Source: JADJPO01 sp963828555 (GTDB lineage Bacteria > Actinomycetota > Actinomycetes > Actinomycetales > Kineosporiaceae). From it: DNA of 64,000 bases. The translations under genes and the position numbers were made by a program. Numbering within the stretch: position 1 is the first letter of the stretch; each line of letters opens with the position of its first letter. The stretch lies in assembly GCA_963828555.1 (NCBI GenBank), contig CAWHEL010000002.1, positions 248,001 to 312,000 on the forward strand, in the 5' to 3' direction. Shown here one piece after another: positions 26,475 to 36,006 of the stretch. The notes under the pieces were generated by a model that was not told the DNA's origin, did not search any database, and was given only the letters and a program-made list of their open reading frames with translations.

Positions 26475-27518
26475 GTGTCCACCACACAGATCCAGTTCCT
26501 CGCCGCGCTGACCCCGGAGCAGGTGCAGGCGGTGACGGCGCTGTGCGAACGGGCGGCGGCTGCGGACGGCGTGCATCCGCTGAGCGAACACGTGCAGCTC
26601 CACCTGCGGCAGGGTGGCGATCACGGCGACCCCCCGCACGACGGGGCAGACAGCGGGACGGCCGGCGGGACGGCCGGCGACCAGCACCTGCTCGCCCTGC
26701 TGGATGACGGCAGCGGGACGGTCGTCGGCTACGGGCACCTCGACCCGACAGACGTGGTGGCGGGCCCGGCCGCGGAGCTCGTCGTCCACCCCCGATGGCG
26801 TGGGTGCGGGGTGGGGCGCCGGCTGGTCCAGGCCGCGATCGACGCCTCGCCGGACGGCAGGCTTCGCCTGTGGGCGCACGGTCATCACGCGGCCGCGCAA
26901 GCGCTGGCGTGGTCGATGGACTTCACCGAAGGGCGCCGGCTCGAGCAGTGGCGCCGCTCCCTGGACGAACCGTTGCCCGAGGTGGCTCTGCCCCATGGTG
27001 TACGACTGCGCGCCTTCCGGCCCGGCAGCGGCGACGAGCAGGCCTGGTTGGCGCTGAACGCCCGGGCCTTCGCCGACCACCCGGAGCAGGGCGGTTGGAC
27101 GCAGGCCGACCTGCAGGCCCGTCTCGGCGAGAACTGGTTCGACCCGGCCGGCTTCCTGATCGCCGAGGACACCCTGGCGGACGGCGCGATGATCGGCTTC
27201 CACTGGACCAAGGTGCACGGCGCCCGCCGCGCCGATCCTCGTACCGACGCTCACGCACACGAGGCGATCGGTGAGGTGTACGTCGTCGGGGTCGACCCCG
27301 ACCATCAGGGGCGGGGGCTGGGCCGCAGCCTGACCCTGGCCGGTCTGCACCGGCTGCAGGAGGCGGGCCTGAGCCGGGCCATGCTCTACGTCGAGGCCGA
27401 CAACGCCGCAGCCCAGGCCGTGTACCGCTCGCTCGGTTTCCGGCACTGGGACACCGATGTGATGTTCTATCGGCGTACGGTGAGGACCACTCGTCGAGAC
27501 GTTGGGCGCCACGGGTGA
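26475..27518 (+). CDS. mshD: Mycothiol synthase (GNAT acetyltransferase)
   Basis: Acetylates Cys-GlcN-Ins with acetyl-CoA, the last step to mycothiol. 347 residues with two GNAT domains; the C-terminal active domain has GEVYVVGVDPDHQGRGLG with the acetyl-CoA loop, and the N-terminal domain has LVVHPRWRGCGVGRRL. The poorly conserved segment near residues 57-70 includes a 12-base duplication (26655-26678). The frame continues upstream, so the GTG at 26475 was chosen to leave a family-like N-terminus. It starts 139 bases from the divergent nucleotidase. Confidence 0.92.
   Translation: MSTTQIQFLAALTPEQVQAVTALCERAAAADGVHPLSEHVQLHLRQGGDHGDPPHDGADSGTAGGTAGDQHLLALLDDGSGTVVGYGHLDPTDVVAGPAAELVVHPRWRGCGVGRRLVQAAIDASPDGRLRLWAHGHHAAAQALAWSMDFTEGRRLEQWRRSLDEPLPEVALPHGVRLRAFRPGSGDEQAWLALNARAFADHPEQGGWTQADLQARLGENWFDPAGFLIAEDTLADGAMIGFHWTKVHGARRADPRTDAHAHEAIGEVYVVGVDPDHQGRGLGRSLTLAGLHRLQEAGLSRAMLYVEADNAAAQAVYRSLGFRHWDTDVMFYRRTVRTTRRDVGRHG
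26655..26678 (+). repeat. 12-base tandem duplication inside mshD
   Basis: GGGACGGCCGGC occurs twice in tandem and encodes a repeated Gly-Thr-Ala-Gly in a variable loop. It is in frame and probably neutral. Confidence 0.8.
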
Positions 27519-27566
27519 GAGGCTGCCCAACGTCCCTCGCCTGGCCTGGGCGAGCGTGACACCATC
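27499..27566. terminator. Two hairpins between mshD and ppk
   Basis: GACGTTGGGC (27499-27508) and GCCCAACGTC (27536-27545) form a perfect 10-bp inverted repeat that includes the end of mshD, and a CTCGCC/GGCGAG hairpin follows at about 27547-27566. They could end the mshD transcript before ppk. Confidence 0.45.
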
Positions 27567-27572
27567 TGGGGC

Positions 27573-29897
27573 ATGACCAGCCCTGCCACGACGCCACCGT
27601 CGTCCGGAACGCCGGCCCGGCGCCCACGGACCCCCCGCACCACCCGGCCCCGCACCGCCGGATCCGGCGCACCTGCAGCGCCCGTGACGGCCGCGGCGGC
27701 GTTGGTCGCCGCACCCGCACCCAATCCGGTACTCGCCCCGGCCGAGACCCCGGCCGAGACCCCGGCCGCGCCGGCCCTCGGCGTGGCCACGGCACCCCCC
27801 GAGCCGGCCGCGCTGCCGGTGGACCGGTTCCTGGACCGCGAGCTGTCCTGGCTGGCCTTCAACTCGCGCGTGCTGGAGCTGTCCGTCGACCCCGATCTGC
27901 CGCTGCTCGAGCGCGCCCGGTTCCTGGCCATCTTCGCCAGCAACCTCGACGAGTTCTTCATGGTCCGCGTGGCCGGGCTCAAGCGCCGCATCGCCACCGG
28001 CCTCGCCGTGACCGCCGCCAGCGGGCTGGAGCCGCGCGAGGTGCTCGAGGCGATCGGCAGCCGCGCCCACGAGATGATGGCCGCCCACGCCGCGATCTAC
28101 ACCGGCCAGATCGCCCCGGCCCTGAGCGAGGCAGGGATCGCCCTGGTGCACTGGGCGGCGCTCTCGCCGTCGGAGCAGGACCGGCTGCACACCTTCTTCC
28201 GCGATCAGGTCTTCCCGGTGCTCACCCCGCTGGCGGTCGACCCGGCCCACCCCTTCCCCTACATCTCCGGGCTCTCGCTCAACCTCGCCGTGATCCTGCG
28301 CAACCCGGCCACCGACAAGGAGCACTTCGCCCGGGTCAAGGTGCCGCCGCTGCTGCCCCGGTTCATCCGCGTCGACGGCGACGACCTGCACCAGGCGCGG
28401 TTCGTGCCGGTGGAGGACGTGATCGCGGTGCACCTCGACCAGCTCTTCCCGGGCATGGAGGTGATGCAGCACCACACCTTCCGGGTCACCCGCAACGAGG
28501 ACCTGGAGGTCGAGGAGGACGACGCCGAGAACCTGCTCCAGGCGCTGGAGAAGGAGCTGCTGCGCCGCCGGTTCGGGCCCCCGGTCCGGCTCGAGCTCGC
28601 TTCCGACATCAACCAGCACGTACGCGACCTGCTCATTCGGGAGCTGGGCGTGAGCGAGGCCGAGGTCTACACCCTCACCGAGCCGCTCGACCTGCGCGGG
28701 CTGAACACGATCGCCGACCTCGACCTGCCCGAACTCCACTACCCGAAGTACGTGCCGAAGACGCACCGGCACCTGAACGAGGTCGAGACCGCCAAGCCCA
28801 GCGACGTGTTCGGGGCGATCCGCGCGCGCGACATCCTGCTGCACCACCCCTACGACTCCTTCTCCACCAGCGTTCAGGCGTTCCTGGAGCAGGCCGCAGC
28901 CGACCCACGGGTGCTGGCGATCAAGCAGACGCTCTACCGCACCTCCGGCGACTCCCCGATCGTCGACGCCCTGATCGACGCGGCCGAGGCCGGTAAGCAG
29001 GTGCTCGCTCTGGTGGAGATCAAGGCCCGGTTCGACGAGCAGGCCAACATCACCTGGGCGCGCAAGCTGGAGCAGGCCGGGGTACACGTGGTCTACGGCA
29101 TCGTCGGCCTGAAGACGCACTGCAAGCTGAGCCTCGTCGTCCGCCAGGAGGCCGACGGGCTGCGCCGCTACTGCCACGTGGGAACGGGCAACTACAACCC
29201 GAAAACGGCGCGGCTCTACGAGGACCTCGGTCTGCTCACCTGTGACCCGCAGGTCGGCGAGGACCTGACCCGGCTGTTCAACCAGCTCTCCGGCTACGCC
29301 CCGAAGACCGCCTACCGCCGCCTGCTGGTGGCGCCGCGCTCGTTGCGCAGCGGCCTGATCGACCGGATCCACCGCGAGATCGCCAACCACCGGGAGGGCT
29401 ACCCGGCCCAGATCCGGTTGAAGATGAACTCGATCGTCGACGAGGTCCTGATCGACTCGCTCTACCGCGCGTCCCAGGCCGGCGTGCCGGTGGACGTCGT
29501 GGTGCGCGGGATCTGCGCCATCCGGCCCGGAGTGCCGGGGCTCAGTGAGAACATTCGGGTGCGCAGCGTGCTCGGACGCTACCTGGAACACTCCCGGATC
29601 GCCTGGTTCGCGAACAAGGGCGACCCGGTGGTCTACATCGGCAGCTCGGACATGATGCACCGCAATCTGGACCGGCGGGTCGAGGCCATGGTCCGTCTGG
29701 GCGACCCGACCCACATCGCCGAACTGGAGGAGCTGTTGTCCCTGGCAATGGACGAGGAGACCATCTCCTGGCACCTGGGGTCCGACGGCATGTGGGTGCG
29801 TCACGGCGAGGGTGCGGACGGCGCTCCGGCGCGGGACATGCAGGCGCATCTGATCGCCACCCGGCCCAAGCGCCGCGCAGCGAACCGACGACGCTGA
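27573..29897 (+). CDS. ppk: Polyphosphate kinase 1 (RNA degradosome type)
   Basis: Makes polyphosphate from ATP. 774 residues: an unusual Pro/Ala-rich N-terminal extension (1-80, with a tandem AETP repeat), then FLDRELSWLAFNSRVLE opening the core. Catalytic histidine region YCHVGTGNYNPKTARLYED; DRRVEAMVRL near the end. In Streptomyces the same gene is induced by PhoP and lies just ahead of the pst operon, as here. The following NUDIX gene starts on the next base, which suggests coupling. Confidence 0.95.
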   Translation: MTSPATTPPSSGTPARRPRTPRTTRPRTAGSGAPAAPVTAAAALVAAPAPNPVLAPAETPAETPAAPALGVATAPPEPAALPVDRFLDRELSWLAFNSRVLELSVDPDLPLLERARFLAIFASNLDEFFMVRVAGLKRRIATGLAVTAASGLEPREVLEAIGSRAHEMMAAHAAIYTGQIAPALSEAGIALVHWAALSPSEQDRLHTFFRDQVFPVLTPLAVDPAHPFPYISGLSLNLAVILRNPATDKEHFARVKVPPLLPRFIRVDGDDLHQARFVPVEDVIAVHLDQLFPGMEVMQHHTFRVTRNEDLEVEEDDAENLLQALEKELLRRRFGPPVRLELASDINQHVRDLLIRELGVSEAEVYTLTEPLDLRGLNTIADLDLPELHYPKYVPKTHRHLNEVETAKPSDVFGAIRARDILLHHPYDSFSTSVQAFLEQAAADPRVLAIKQTLYRTSGDSPIVDALIDAAEAGKQVLALVEIKARFDEQANITWARKLEQAGVHVVYGIVGLKTHCKLSLVVRQEADGLRRYCHVGTGNYNPKTARLYEDLGLLTCDPQVGEDLTRLFNQLSGYAPKTAYRRLLVAPRSLRSGLIDRIHREIANHREGYPAQIRLKMNSIVDEVLIDSLYRASQAGVPVDVVVRGICAIRPGVPGLSENIRVRSVLGRYLEHSRIAWFANKGDPVVYIGSSDMMHRNLDRRVEAMVRLGDPTHIAELEELLSLAMDEETISWHLGSDGMWVRHGEGADGAPARDMQAHLIATRPKRRAANRRR

Positions 29898-30923
29898 GTG
29901 GACCTGCCTGTGCCGACCAGGCCGGGGATCGCACCGGACACCCCACCTGAGGACGAGAACGCTGACGAGAGCAGCTACGTCGTACCCGGACCCCTGCCCC
30001 TGGTGCATGCGGCAGGGGTGCTCTGCTGGCGCAACGGTCCGGACGGGCTCCAGGTACTGCTGATCCACCGCCCTCGGTACGACGACTGGTCCTTCCCCAA
30101 GGGCAAGCAGGAATCGGGCGAGCTGCTGCCCGAGTGCGCCGTCCGGGAGTTGGTCGAGGAGACCGGCGTGATCGGTGTCCTCGGTCGGCCGCTGCCGACG
30201 GTTCACTACGTCGACCCCAAGGGTGCACCCAAGGAGGTCACCTACTGGGCCGGCCGGCCCGTGCGCAGCGGTCCCCAGCTCGCGCCCGCCAGCGAGGTGG
30301 ACCGCAGCGCCTGGTTACCGGTGTCGGCGGCTCGGGAGCTGCTCAGCCAACCGAGCGACGTCGTCCCCCTGGACGCCCTGATCGCCTTCGCCGCGGACGG
30401 CGAGCTCGACACCACGCCGGTGCTGGTGATCCGGCACGGCACCGCGCGGCCCCGTGACGCCTGGGCCCGCGCCGACGCCGACCGGCCCTTGATCGCCTCC
30501 GGACGGCGCCAGTCCCTGGCCCTGCGCGGGCTGCTGGCCTGCTGGGGGCCGGAGTACGTGATCAGCTCACCGTGGCGGCGGTGCGTCGACACCCTTGCAC
30601 CCTATGCCGCGGCCCATGGGGTGAAGGTACGCACCAAGGGCGGGCTGTCCGAACGAGGGTTCCGCCGCGATGGGGCCAAGGCCCGCAGGCACACCCAAGA
30701 ACTGCTGGACCGGGGTCGCTCCGCGGCGCTGTGCACGCACCGGCCCGTGCTCTCAGGCATCTTCCGGGCCCTGCGCGAACGCACGCCGCGGGCCCTGATG
30801 AAGCTGATCCCGCAGGAGGACCCCTACCTGGCCCCCGGCGAGGTGCTGGTCGCCCACATCATGCACCGCCCCGCGCGGCTGGCCGCCGTCGTAGCGATCG
30901 AACGCCACCTAGCCCCCCGCTGA
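29898..30923 (+). CDS. mutT1: NUDIX hydrolase with C-terminal histidine phosphatase domain (MutT1-like)
   Basis: 341 residues. A NUDIX domain with a complete box (GKQESGELLPECAV then RELVEETGV, about 74-96) is fused to a histidine phosphatase domain starting at VLVIRHGTARPRD (about 175). This two-domain layout is that of mycobacterial MutT1, which removes 8-oxo-dGTP and diadenosine polyphosphates. The GTG start abuts the ppk stop (TGA-GTG). It is convergent with pstB. Confidence 0.87.
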   Translation: MDLPVPTRPGIAPDTPPEDENADESSYVVPGPLPLVHAAGVLCWRNGPDGLQVLLIHRPRYDDWSFPKGKQESGELLPECAVRELVEETGVIGVLGRPLPTVHYVDPKGAPKEVTYWAGRPVRSGPQLAPASEVDRSAWLPVSAARELLSQPSDVVPLDALIAFAADGELDTTPVLVIRHGTARPRDAWARADADRPLIASGRRQSLALRGLLACWGPEYVISSPWRRCVDTLAPYAAAHGVKVRTKGGLSERGFRRDGAKARRHTQELLDRGRSAALCTHRPVLSGIFRALRERTPRALMKLIPQEDPYLAPGEVLVAHIMHRPARLAAVVAIERHLAPR

Positions 30924-30940
30924 AACCTGCTCAGGTTCAG
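30920..30940. terminator. Compact hairpin between mutT1 and pstB
   Basis: CTGAAACCTG and CAGGTTCAG pair with one bulged A around a CT loop, covering the mutT1 stop and ending 3 bases before the pstB stop. It is the only space between the convergent genes. Confidence 0.5.
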
Positions 30941-30943
30941 GGT

Positions 30944-31828
30944 TCAGCCGAAGCGGCCGGAGATGTAGTCCTCGGTGCGCTGGTCGCTCGGGTTCTCGAA
31001 GATCTTGACCGTGGCGTCGAACTCGATCAGCCGCCCGTACCGCACGCCGCGATCGTCCACCTCGGCCGTGAAGAAGGCCGTGCGGTCGGAGACCCGTGCC
31101 GCCTGCTGCATGTTGTGCGTGACGATCACGATCGTGTAGTCGCGGACCAGTTCGTGCATCAGGTCCTCGATCTTCGCCGTCGCGATCGGGTCCAGCGCCG
31201 AGGCCGGCTCGTCCATGAGGATCACCTCAGGCTTGACCGCGATGGTGCGCGCGATGCACAGCCGCTGCTGCTGACCGCCCGACAGGGCGAGGGCACTCGT
31301 CTTCAGCTTGTCCTTGACCTCGTCCCACAGCGCCGCACCCCGCAGCGCCTCCTCGACCAGGTCGTCCATGTTGGCGACCGACATCCCGTTGACCTTGGGG
31401 CCGTAGGCGATGTTCTCGTAGATGGACTTCGGGAACGGGTTCGGCTTCTGGAAGACCATTCCCACCCGACGACGCAACTCGATCGCGTCCACGTCCTTCC
31501 CGTATATGTCGACGCCGTGATACGTGATCCGGCCATCGACCCGCGCACCGGGGATCAGGTCGTTCATCCGGTTGAAGCAGCGCAGGATCGTGGATTTGCC
31601 GCACCCCGACGGGCCGATCAGGGCGGTGATCTCGTTGCGGCCGATGTCGAACGACACGTCACGCACGGCCGTGTAGTCGCCGTAGTAGACGTTCACCTGC
31701 TTGGTCGAGATGATCGCCGACGGGGCCTCGGTGGCCTCGCGCACGCCGGCCGCACTGACGAAGCTGCGGCGCTTCTCCTCCGCCTCGATCTGCTCGACAC
31801 GCACATGGTCGTGCTGACTCGACGTCAT
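30944..31828 (-). CDS. pstB: Phosphate ABC transporter ATP-binding protein
   Basis: Energises high-affinity phosphate uptake. 294 residues with Walker A GPSGCGKST, signature LSGGQQQRLCIAR, Walker B VILMDEPASALDP and the H-loop TIVIVTHN. A 40-residue N-terminal extension precedes the usual beginning. The ATG at 31828 has AAGGGG six bases upstream; an ATG at 31888 overlapping the pstA stop would add 20 residues and cannot be excluded. Last gene of pstSCAB. Confidence 0.93.
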   Translation of the reverse strand: MTSSQHDHVRVEQIEAEEKRRSFVSAAGVREATEAPSAIISTKQVNVYYGDYTAVRDVSFDIGRNEITALIGPSGCGKSTILRCFNRMNDLIPGARVDGRITYHGVDIYGKDVDAIELRRRVGMVFQKPNPFPKSIYENIAYGPKVNGMSVANMDDLVEEALRGAALWDEVKDKLKTSALALSGGQQQRLCIARTIAVKPEVILMDEPASALDPIATAKIEDLMHELVRDYTIVIVTHNMQQAARVSDRTAFFTAEVDDRGVRYGRLIEFDATVKIFENPSDQRTEDYISGRFG

Positions 31829-31884
31829 CTGAGCCCCTTCGGAGGAGGTGGTGTCGGTGAGCCTGAGGGAAGGACCTGGCCCGC

Positions 31885-32775
31885 TCATCGCCGCCTCGCG
31901 TATCGGTTGCGCAGCAGGATTGCCGCTGAGTTCATCACCAGCAGGAGCAGGAGTAGCACGATCGACGCCGCGGAGGCCAGGGTGCGGAACTCCTCCTGAG
32001 GTCGGGAGGTGTAGTTGAAGATCTGGATGGGCAGCACCGTGAAGGAGCTGAAAATGCCCTCGGGATTGAACGTGATGTACGACAGGCCACCGAGCAGGAT
32101 CAATGGAGCCGCCTCTCCGATCGCCCGCGACAGCGCAAGGATCGTTCCTGTCGCCATTCCGGGAAGAGCGTTCGGCAGCACCATCCGCCAGGTGGTCTGC
32201 CACTTGCTCGCCCCCAGAGCGAGGGACCCGGCCCTAATCGATCCGGGAACCGCCCTGATCGCCTCCCGGCCGGAGATGATCACCACCGGAAGCACCAGTA
32301 GGCCGAGCGCGATGGCGCCGGAGAGGATCGACTCGCCGAATCCCAGGAAGCCGCGGGCGATCACGCCGAGCGCAAGGATGCCGTAGATGATCGAGGGCAC
32401 GGCGGCCAGGTTCTGGATGTTCAGCTCGATCAACCGATTGAACCGGGTCGTGTTGTCCGCGTACTCCTCCAGGTACACCGCCGCGGCGACGCCCACCGGA
32501 ACGATGAAGACAGCGACCAGGACGATGGTCCACAGGCTTCCCATCAACGCCGACTGGATCCCGGCCTGGGACGGCCGACGCGACGGCATGTTGGCAATCA
32601 GATCCCAGTTGAAGCGGGTGTACCCCTTGGCGACGATCGAGGTCACCAGTACCACCAGGAAGGCGACGCCGATCGCCAGGCAGGCGAACAGCGCCCAGCG
32701 GAAAAGATCGTCCACCACGGAGCGCCTGCCTGCGGTCAATGCCTCGGCCGGCGTCTGCTGCGTCACGACGCTCAT
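31885..32775 (-). CDS. pstA: Phosphate ABC transporter permease PstA
   Basis: 296 residues, six membrane helices. Permease EAA-type loop GASKWQTTWRMVLPNALPGM and LSRAIGEAAPL are as in PstA. Its start overlaps the pstC stop by 4 bases (ATGA). Confidence 0.94.
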   Translation of the reverse strand: MSVVTQQTPAEALTAGRRSVVDDLFRWALFACLAIGVAFLVVLVTSIVAKGYTRFNWDLIANMPSRRPSQAGIQSALMGSLWTIVLVAVFIVPVGVAAAVYLEEYADNTTRFNRLIELNIQNLAAVPSIIYGILALGVIARGFLGFGESILSGAIALGLLVLPVVIISGREAIRAVPGSIRAGSLALGASKWQTTWRMVLPNALPGMATGTILALSRAIGEAAPLILLGGLSYITFNPEGIFSSFTVLPIQIFNYTSRPQEEFRTLASAASIVLLLLLLVMNSAAILLRNRYARRR

Positions 32776-33716
32776 TCGTAGACCTCACGGAATCGACGGA
32801 CCAGCCGAATACTGATCATGTTCATGAACAGCGTCATCACGAACAGCAGTGCGCCGACGGCGAACAGGGTGTTGTAGGCAGTCGAACCGGTCGGCTGATC
32901 GCCGAGGCCGATCTGGGCGATGAAGGCCGTCATGGTCTGCATCCCCTCCCGCGGGTCAACGGACAGGTTCGGCTGACCACCGGCCGCGATGGCAACGATC
33001 ATCGTCTCCCCGAGCGCACGGGAGATACCCAGCACGAACGCCGCCACCACACCCGAAAGCGCAGCCGGCAGAACGATTTTCGAGGTCACCAGACGCTTGG
33101 TCGAACCGAGCGCGTAAGCACCCTGGCGCAGACTGTCGGGCACCGCGCTGAGGGCATCCTCGGAGAGCGAGGCGACCGTCGGCACGATCATGATGCCCAT
33201 CACCAACCCGGCGCTGAGCACACTGAAGGTGCCCAGCCCTGGGATGAACGACTTCAGGAACGGCCCGACGAACTCCAGGGCGAAGAACCCGTAGACCACC
33301 GTGGGCACGCCGGCCAGCAGCTCGAGCACCGGCTTCAGGATGCGCCGCGCACCCTCGGAGGCGTACTCGGACAGGTACATCGCGGCACCCAACCCGATCG
33401 GCAGCGCCACCAGCGAGGCCATCAGGGTGACCATCGCCGTGCCGCCGATCAGCGGCAGGACGCCGAACCGGGCGGGGGTGAACGTGGGCGCCCACGTGGT
33501 GCTGCCGAAGAACTCGACGACGCTGACTTCCCGGAAGAACCCGATGGTCGGCGGGAAGAGCGCGGCCACGATGCCGATCGTGGTGAGCATGGAGAAGATC
33601 CCGGCGCCGAGCAGCGACGCCTCGATCAGGCGCTCGCCGTATCGCGGCCGGGACCGGCGCAGGAAATCCACAGCGGGAGTTCCTGCGCCGGAACCGGTGA
33701 ACTCGATCGTGCTCAA
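32772..33716 (-). CDS. pstC: Phosphate ABC transporter permease PstC
   Basis: 314 residues with six membrane helices and an N-terminal tail. The loop GSTKRLVTSKIVLPAALSGV and LGISRALGETMIV identify PstC. Forms the membrane channel with PstA. It lies 28 bp from pstS. Confidence 0.94.
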   Translation of the reverse strand: MSTIEFTGSGAGTPAVDFLRRSRPRYGERLIEASLLGAGIFSMLTTIGIVAALFPPTIGFFREVSVVEFFGSTTWAPTFTPARFGVLPLIGGTAMVTLMASLVALPIGLGAAMYLSEYASEGARRILKPVLELLAGVPTVVYGFFALEFVGPFLKSFIPGLGTFSVLSAGLVMGIMIVPTVASLSEDALSAVPDSLRQGAYALGSTKRLVTSKIVLPAALSGVVAAFVLGISRALGETMIVAIAAGGQPNLSVDPREGMQTMTAFIAQIGLGDQPTGSTAYNTLFAVGALLFVMTLFMNMISIRLVRRFREVYE

Positions 33717-33744
33717 GGGAGTCCCTTCACGGACGGAACGGGAG

Positions 33745-34749
33745 TCAGGAGCCGGCAGCGGTCTTGAGCTCCTCGAGCGCGGTCTTGAGCTTGGCCTCCT
33801 GCTCGGCGTTGAGCGGGATGAACTGGGCCTCGGTCGCGATCTTCTCGTTGTTCTCGACGTAGTACTCGACGAAGTTCAGGACCTCGGGGCGCTTCAGTGC
33901 GCTCGCGCTCGGGTAGATGAACAGCGGCCGGGACAGCGGCGTGTAGGTGCCGTCCTGCGCAGCTTCCTTGGAGGGAGCGACGCAACCGCTCCCGCCGTCG
34001 ATCTTCACCGCCTTGAGCTTGTCCTGGTTCTCCTCGAAGTAGGTGTAGCCGAAGTACCCGAGGGCACCCTTGGCACCCTGCACACCCTGGACGATCACGT
34101 TGTCATCCTCGGACGGCGTGTAGTCGGTGCGCGAGGCGCCCTCCTCACCGTTGATCTCGGCGGTGAAGTAGTCGAACGTGCCCGAGTCGGTGCCGGGCCC
34201 GAACAGGGGTAGTGGCTCGTTCGGGAACGTCGGGTCCACCTCGTTCCAGGACTTGACCTTCGAGTCCGGCCCCCAGATCGCGGCGAGCTGCTTGGTGGTG
34301 AGGCACTCGGCCCAGGTGTTCTCCTTGTTCACCACCACGGTCAGCGCGTCGAGCGCCACGCTGAACTCGCGGTAGGTGACGTTCTTGGCGGTGCACGCCG
34401 CCTTCTCCTCGTCCTTGATCGGCCGCGAGGCGTCGGAGATGTCGAGCTCGCCGGCGCAGAACTTCTTGAACCCGCCGCCGGTCCCGGAGGTCCCGACGGT
34501 GACCTTCACGTCACCCTGCACCTCCCGGTAGAGGTCGGCAGCCGCCTCGGTGAGCGGGTAGACCGTGCTCGAACCGTCCACCGACACTGAGCCGGTGAGC
34601 TTCGCCCCAGCCCCGGACGACGCCCCCGCGGCGCCCTCGGAAGAAGCTGCGCTGTCGGTGGTCTTCTGGTCGCCGCCGCAAGCGGCGAGGAGCAGGGCCA
34701 GGCTGAGGGCGGCCGGGACGGTCGCGGCGCGCAACGTGCTGGACTTCAC
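33745..34749 (-). CDS. pstS: Phosphate-binding lipoprotein PstS
   Basis: 334 residues with a lipobox LLLAACGGD, so the mature protein is tethered to the outer face of the membrane. Phosphate-binding motifs: GSVSVDGSSTVYPL (serine/threonine loop), SGTGGGFKKFC with a Gly-rich loop, and FGPGTDSGTFDYF. The GTG start at 34749 follows a leader of about 100 bases with the PHO-box-like repeats. Confidence 0.94.
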   Translation of the reverse strand: MKSSTLRAATVPAALSLALLLAACGGDQKTTDSAASSEGAAGASSGAGAKLTGSVSVDGSSTVYPLTEAAADLYREVQGDVKVTVGTSGTGGGFKKFCAGELDISDASRPIKDEEKAACTAKNVTYREFSVALDALTVVVNKENTWAECLTTKQLAAIWGPDSKVKSWNEVDPTFPNEPLPLFGPGTDSGTFDYFTAEINGEEGASRTDYTPSEDDNVIVQGVQGAKGALGYFGYTYFEENQDKLKAVKIDGGSGCVAPSKEAAQDGTYTPLSRPLFIYPSASALKRPEVLNFVEYYVENNEKIATEAQFIPLNAEQEAKLKTALEELKTAAGS

Positions 34750-34828
34750 TGATGGACCTCTCGTCGTTCGTTCGTGGACGGCAGACCTGCACGGCTGTAC
34801 AGGTCTGTCGTTCAGCGACCGTAGGCGG

Positions 34829-34872
34829 GCCCGCTGAATCGATGACCGGTCAGTGATGAACGGATCGAGAAC
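34829..34872 (-). promoter_or_regulatory. PHO-box-like direct repeats upstream of pstS
   Basis: Read on the minus strand from 34872, consecutive 11-base units begin GTTCTCG, GTTCATC, ACCGGTC and ATTCAGC. Three of the four match GTTCACC at five or six of seven positions, in the phase expected for PhoP/RegX3. The site lies about 80-120 bases before the pstS start. Confidence 0.5.
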
Positions 34873-34995
34873 GCTTGATGTCGGGTGCGCCGAGCAGTTC
34901 CCGGCGCGTGCTCACCAGGGCAGCAGGCATGACATAGCTCACGCGCCGGGGATCACCCGAACGGCAGATCGACGGGCGGTTCCGCGCCGGGGGCG

Positions 34996-36003
34996 TCAGC
35001 GCACGAGCTGCTGACCGAGCAGCATCAGCAGGCCTGCGGCGCCGAACGTGAACACCGGGGTCGCGATCCAGGCCAGCAGGATCACCCGCACCGTGCCCCA
35101 CCGGATCGCCCGCAGCCCGCCGGTGCTGCCCGCGCCGATGATCGCGGAGGTCACCGTGTGGGTGGTCGAGATCGGCACCCCCGCCACCCCGGCCGCGGCG
35201 TACATCACCCCCGAGGCCACGCTCTCCGCGGCGAACCCGGTCACCGGTGTGATCCGGACGACGCGCCGGGACAGGGTCCGGATGATCCGTCGTCCGCCGG
35301 CCAGGGTGCCCAGGCCCAGCGCAGCGGCCACCGAGAGCCGGATCCACGGCGGAACCCCGTCGCTCGCCGCGCCGGCCCCGGCGGTCCCCGTGGCGCCGAG
35401 TGCGAGCACCAGCACCCCCATGGTCTTCTGGCCGTCCTGCAGACCGTGGCCGACCGAGACCATCGCCGCAGTCACCGACTGCGCCATCCGGAAGCCCCGG
35501 ATGGCTCGCTCGTGCGCGGCATCGCGGAACAGGCGCAGCAGCAGGAGCATCAGCAGCCAGGCGCCGATGAATCCGAGCACCGGCGAGAGCAGCATCGGTA
35601 GGGCGACCCACTGGCCGAGGGTGGTCCAGTCCACCCGAGCGCCCGCGGCCGTCCCGGCACCGGCCACAGCACCGATCAGGGCGTGCGAGGACGACGAGGG
35701 CACCCCGGCCCACCAGGTGAGCAGATTCCAGCCCAGCGCGGCCAGCAGCGCCGCCAGCACCAGGGACGGGCCGGGCTGACTGACCGGGACCTCGATCAGC
35801 CGGCTGCCGACGAGCTCGGCGATCCCGGCCCCGAGCAGGGCGCCGAGCACGTTCAGCACGGCCGAGGTTCCCAGGGCGATCCGCGGGGTCAACGCGCCTG
35901 TGCTCAGCGAGGTGGCCACCGCGTTGGCGGCGTCGTGCATCCCGTTCGACCAGGCAAAGACCAACCCCACCAGCACGACCAGGACGACGAGCGTCAGCTC
36001 CAC
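34996..36003 (-). CDS. Low-affinity inorganic phosphate transporter (Pit family)
   Basis: 335 residues with about ten hydrophobic segments. Pit signatures are FAWSNGMHDAANAVATSL near the N-terminus and GVPISTTHTVTSAIIGAG in the second half. It moves phosphate (as metal phosphate) with protons. It follows the DUF47 gene with a 3-bp gap, the usual pairing. It lies upstream of, and co-oriented with, pstS; the 246-base gap holds the PHO-box-like site. Confidence 0.92.
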   Translation of the reverse strand: MELTLVVLVVLVGLVFAWSNGMHDAANAVATSLSTGALTPRIALGTSAVLNVLGALLGAGIAELVGSRLIEVPVSQPGPSLVLAALLAALGWNLLTWWAGVPSSSSHALIGAVAGAGTAAGARVDWTTLGQWVALPMLLSPVLGFIGAWLLMLLLLRLFRDAAHERAIRGFRMAQSVTAAMVSVGHGLQDGQKTMGVLVLALGATGTAGAGAASDGVPPWIRLSVAAALGLGTLAGGRRIIRTLSRRVVRITPVTGFAAESVASGVMYAAAGVAGVPISTTHTVTSAIIGAGSTGGLRAIRWGTVRVILLAWIATPVFTFGAAGLLMLLGQQLVR

Positions 36004-36006
36004 CTC

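Noticed and set aside
26427..30206. A 1259-residue minus-strand open frame
   Set aside because: It is antisense to mshD, ppk and mutT1, whose motifs are intact. The composition (Gln/Val/His/Arg-rich, no motifs) is that of a high-GC shadow frame.
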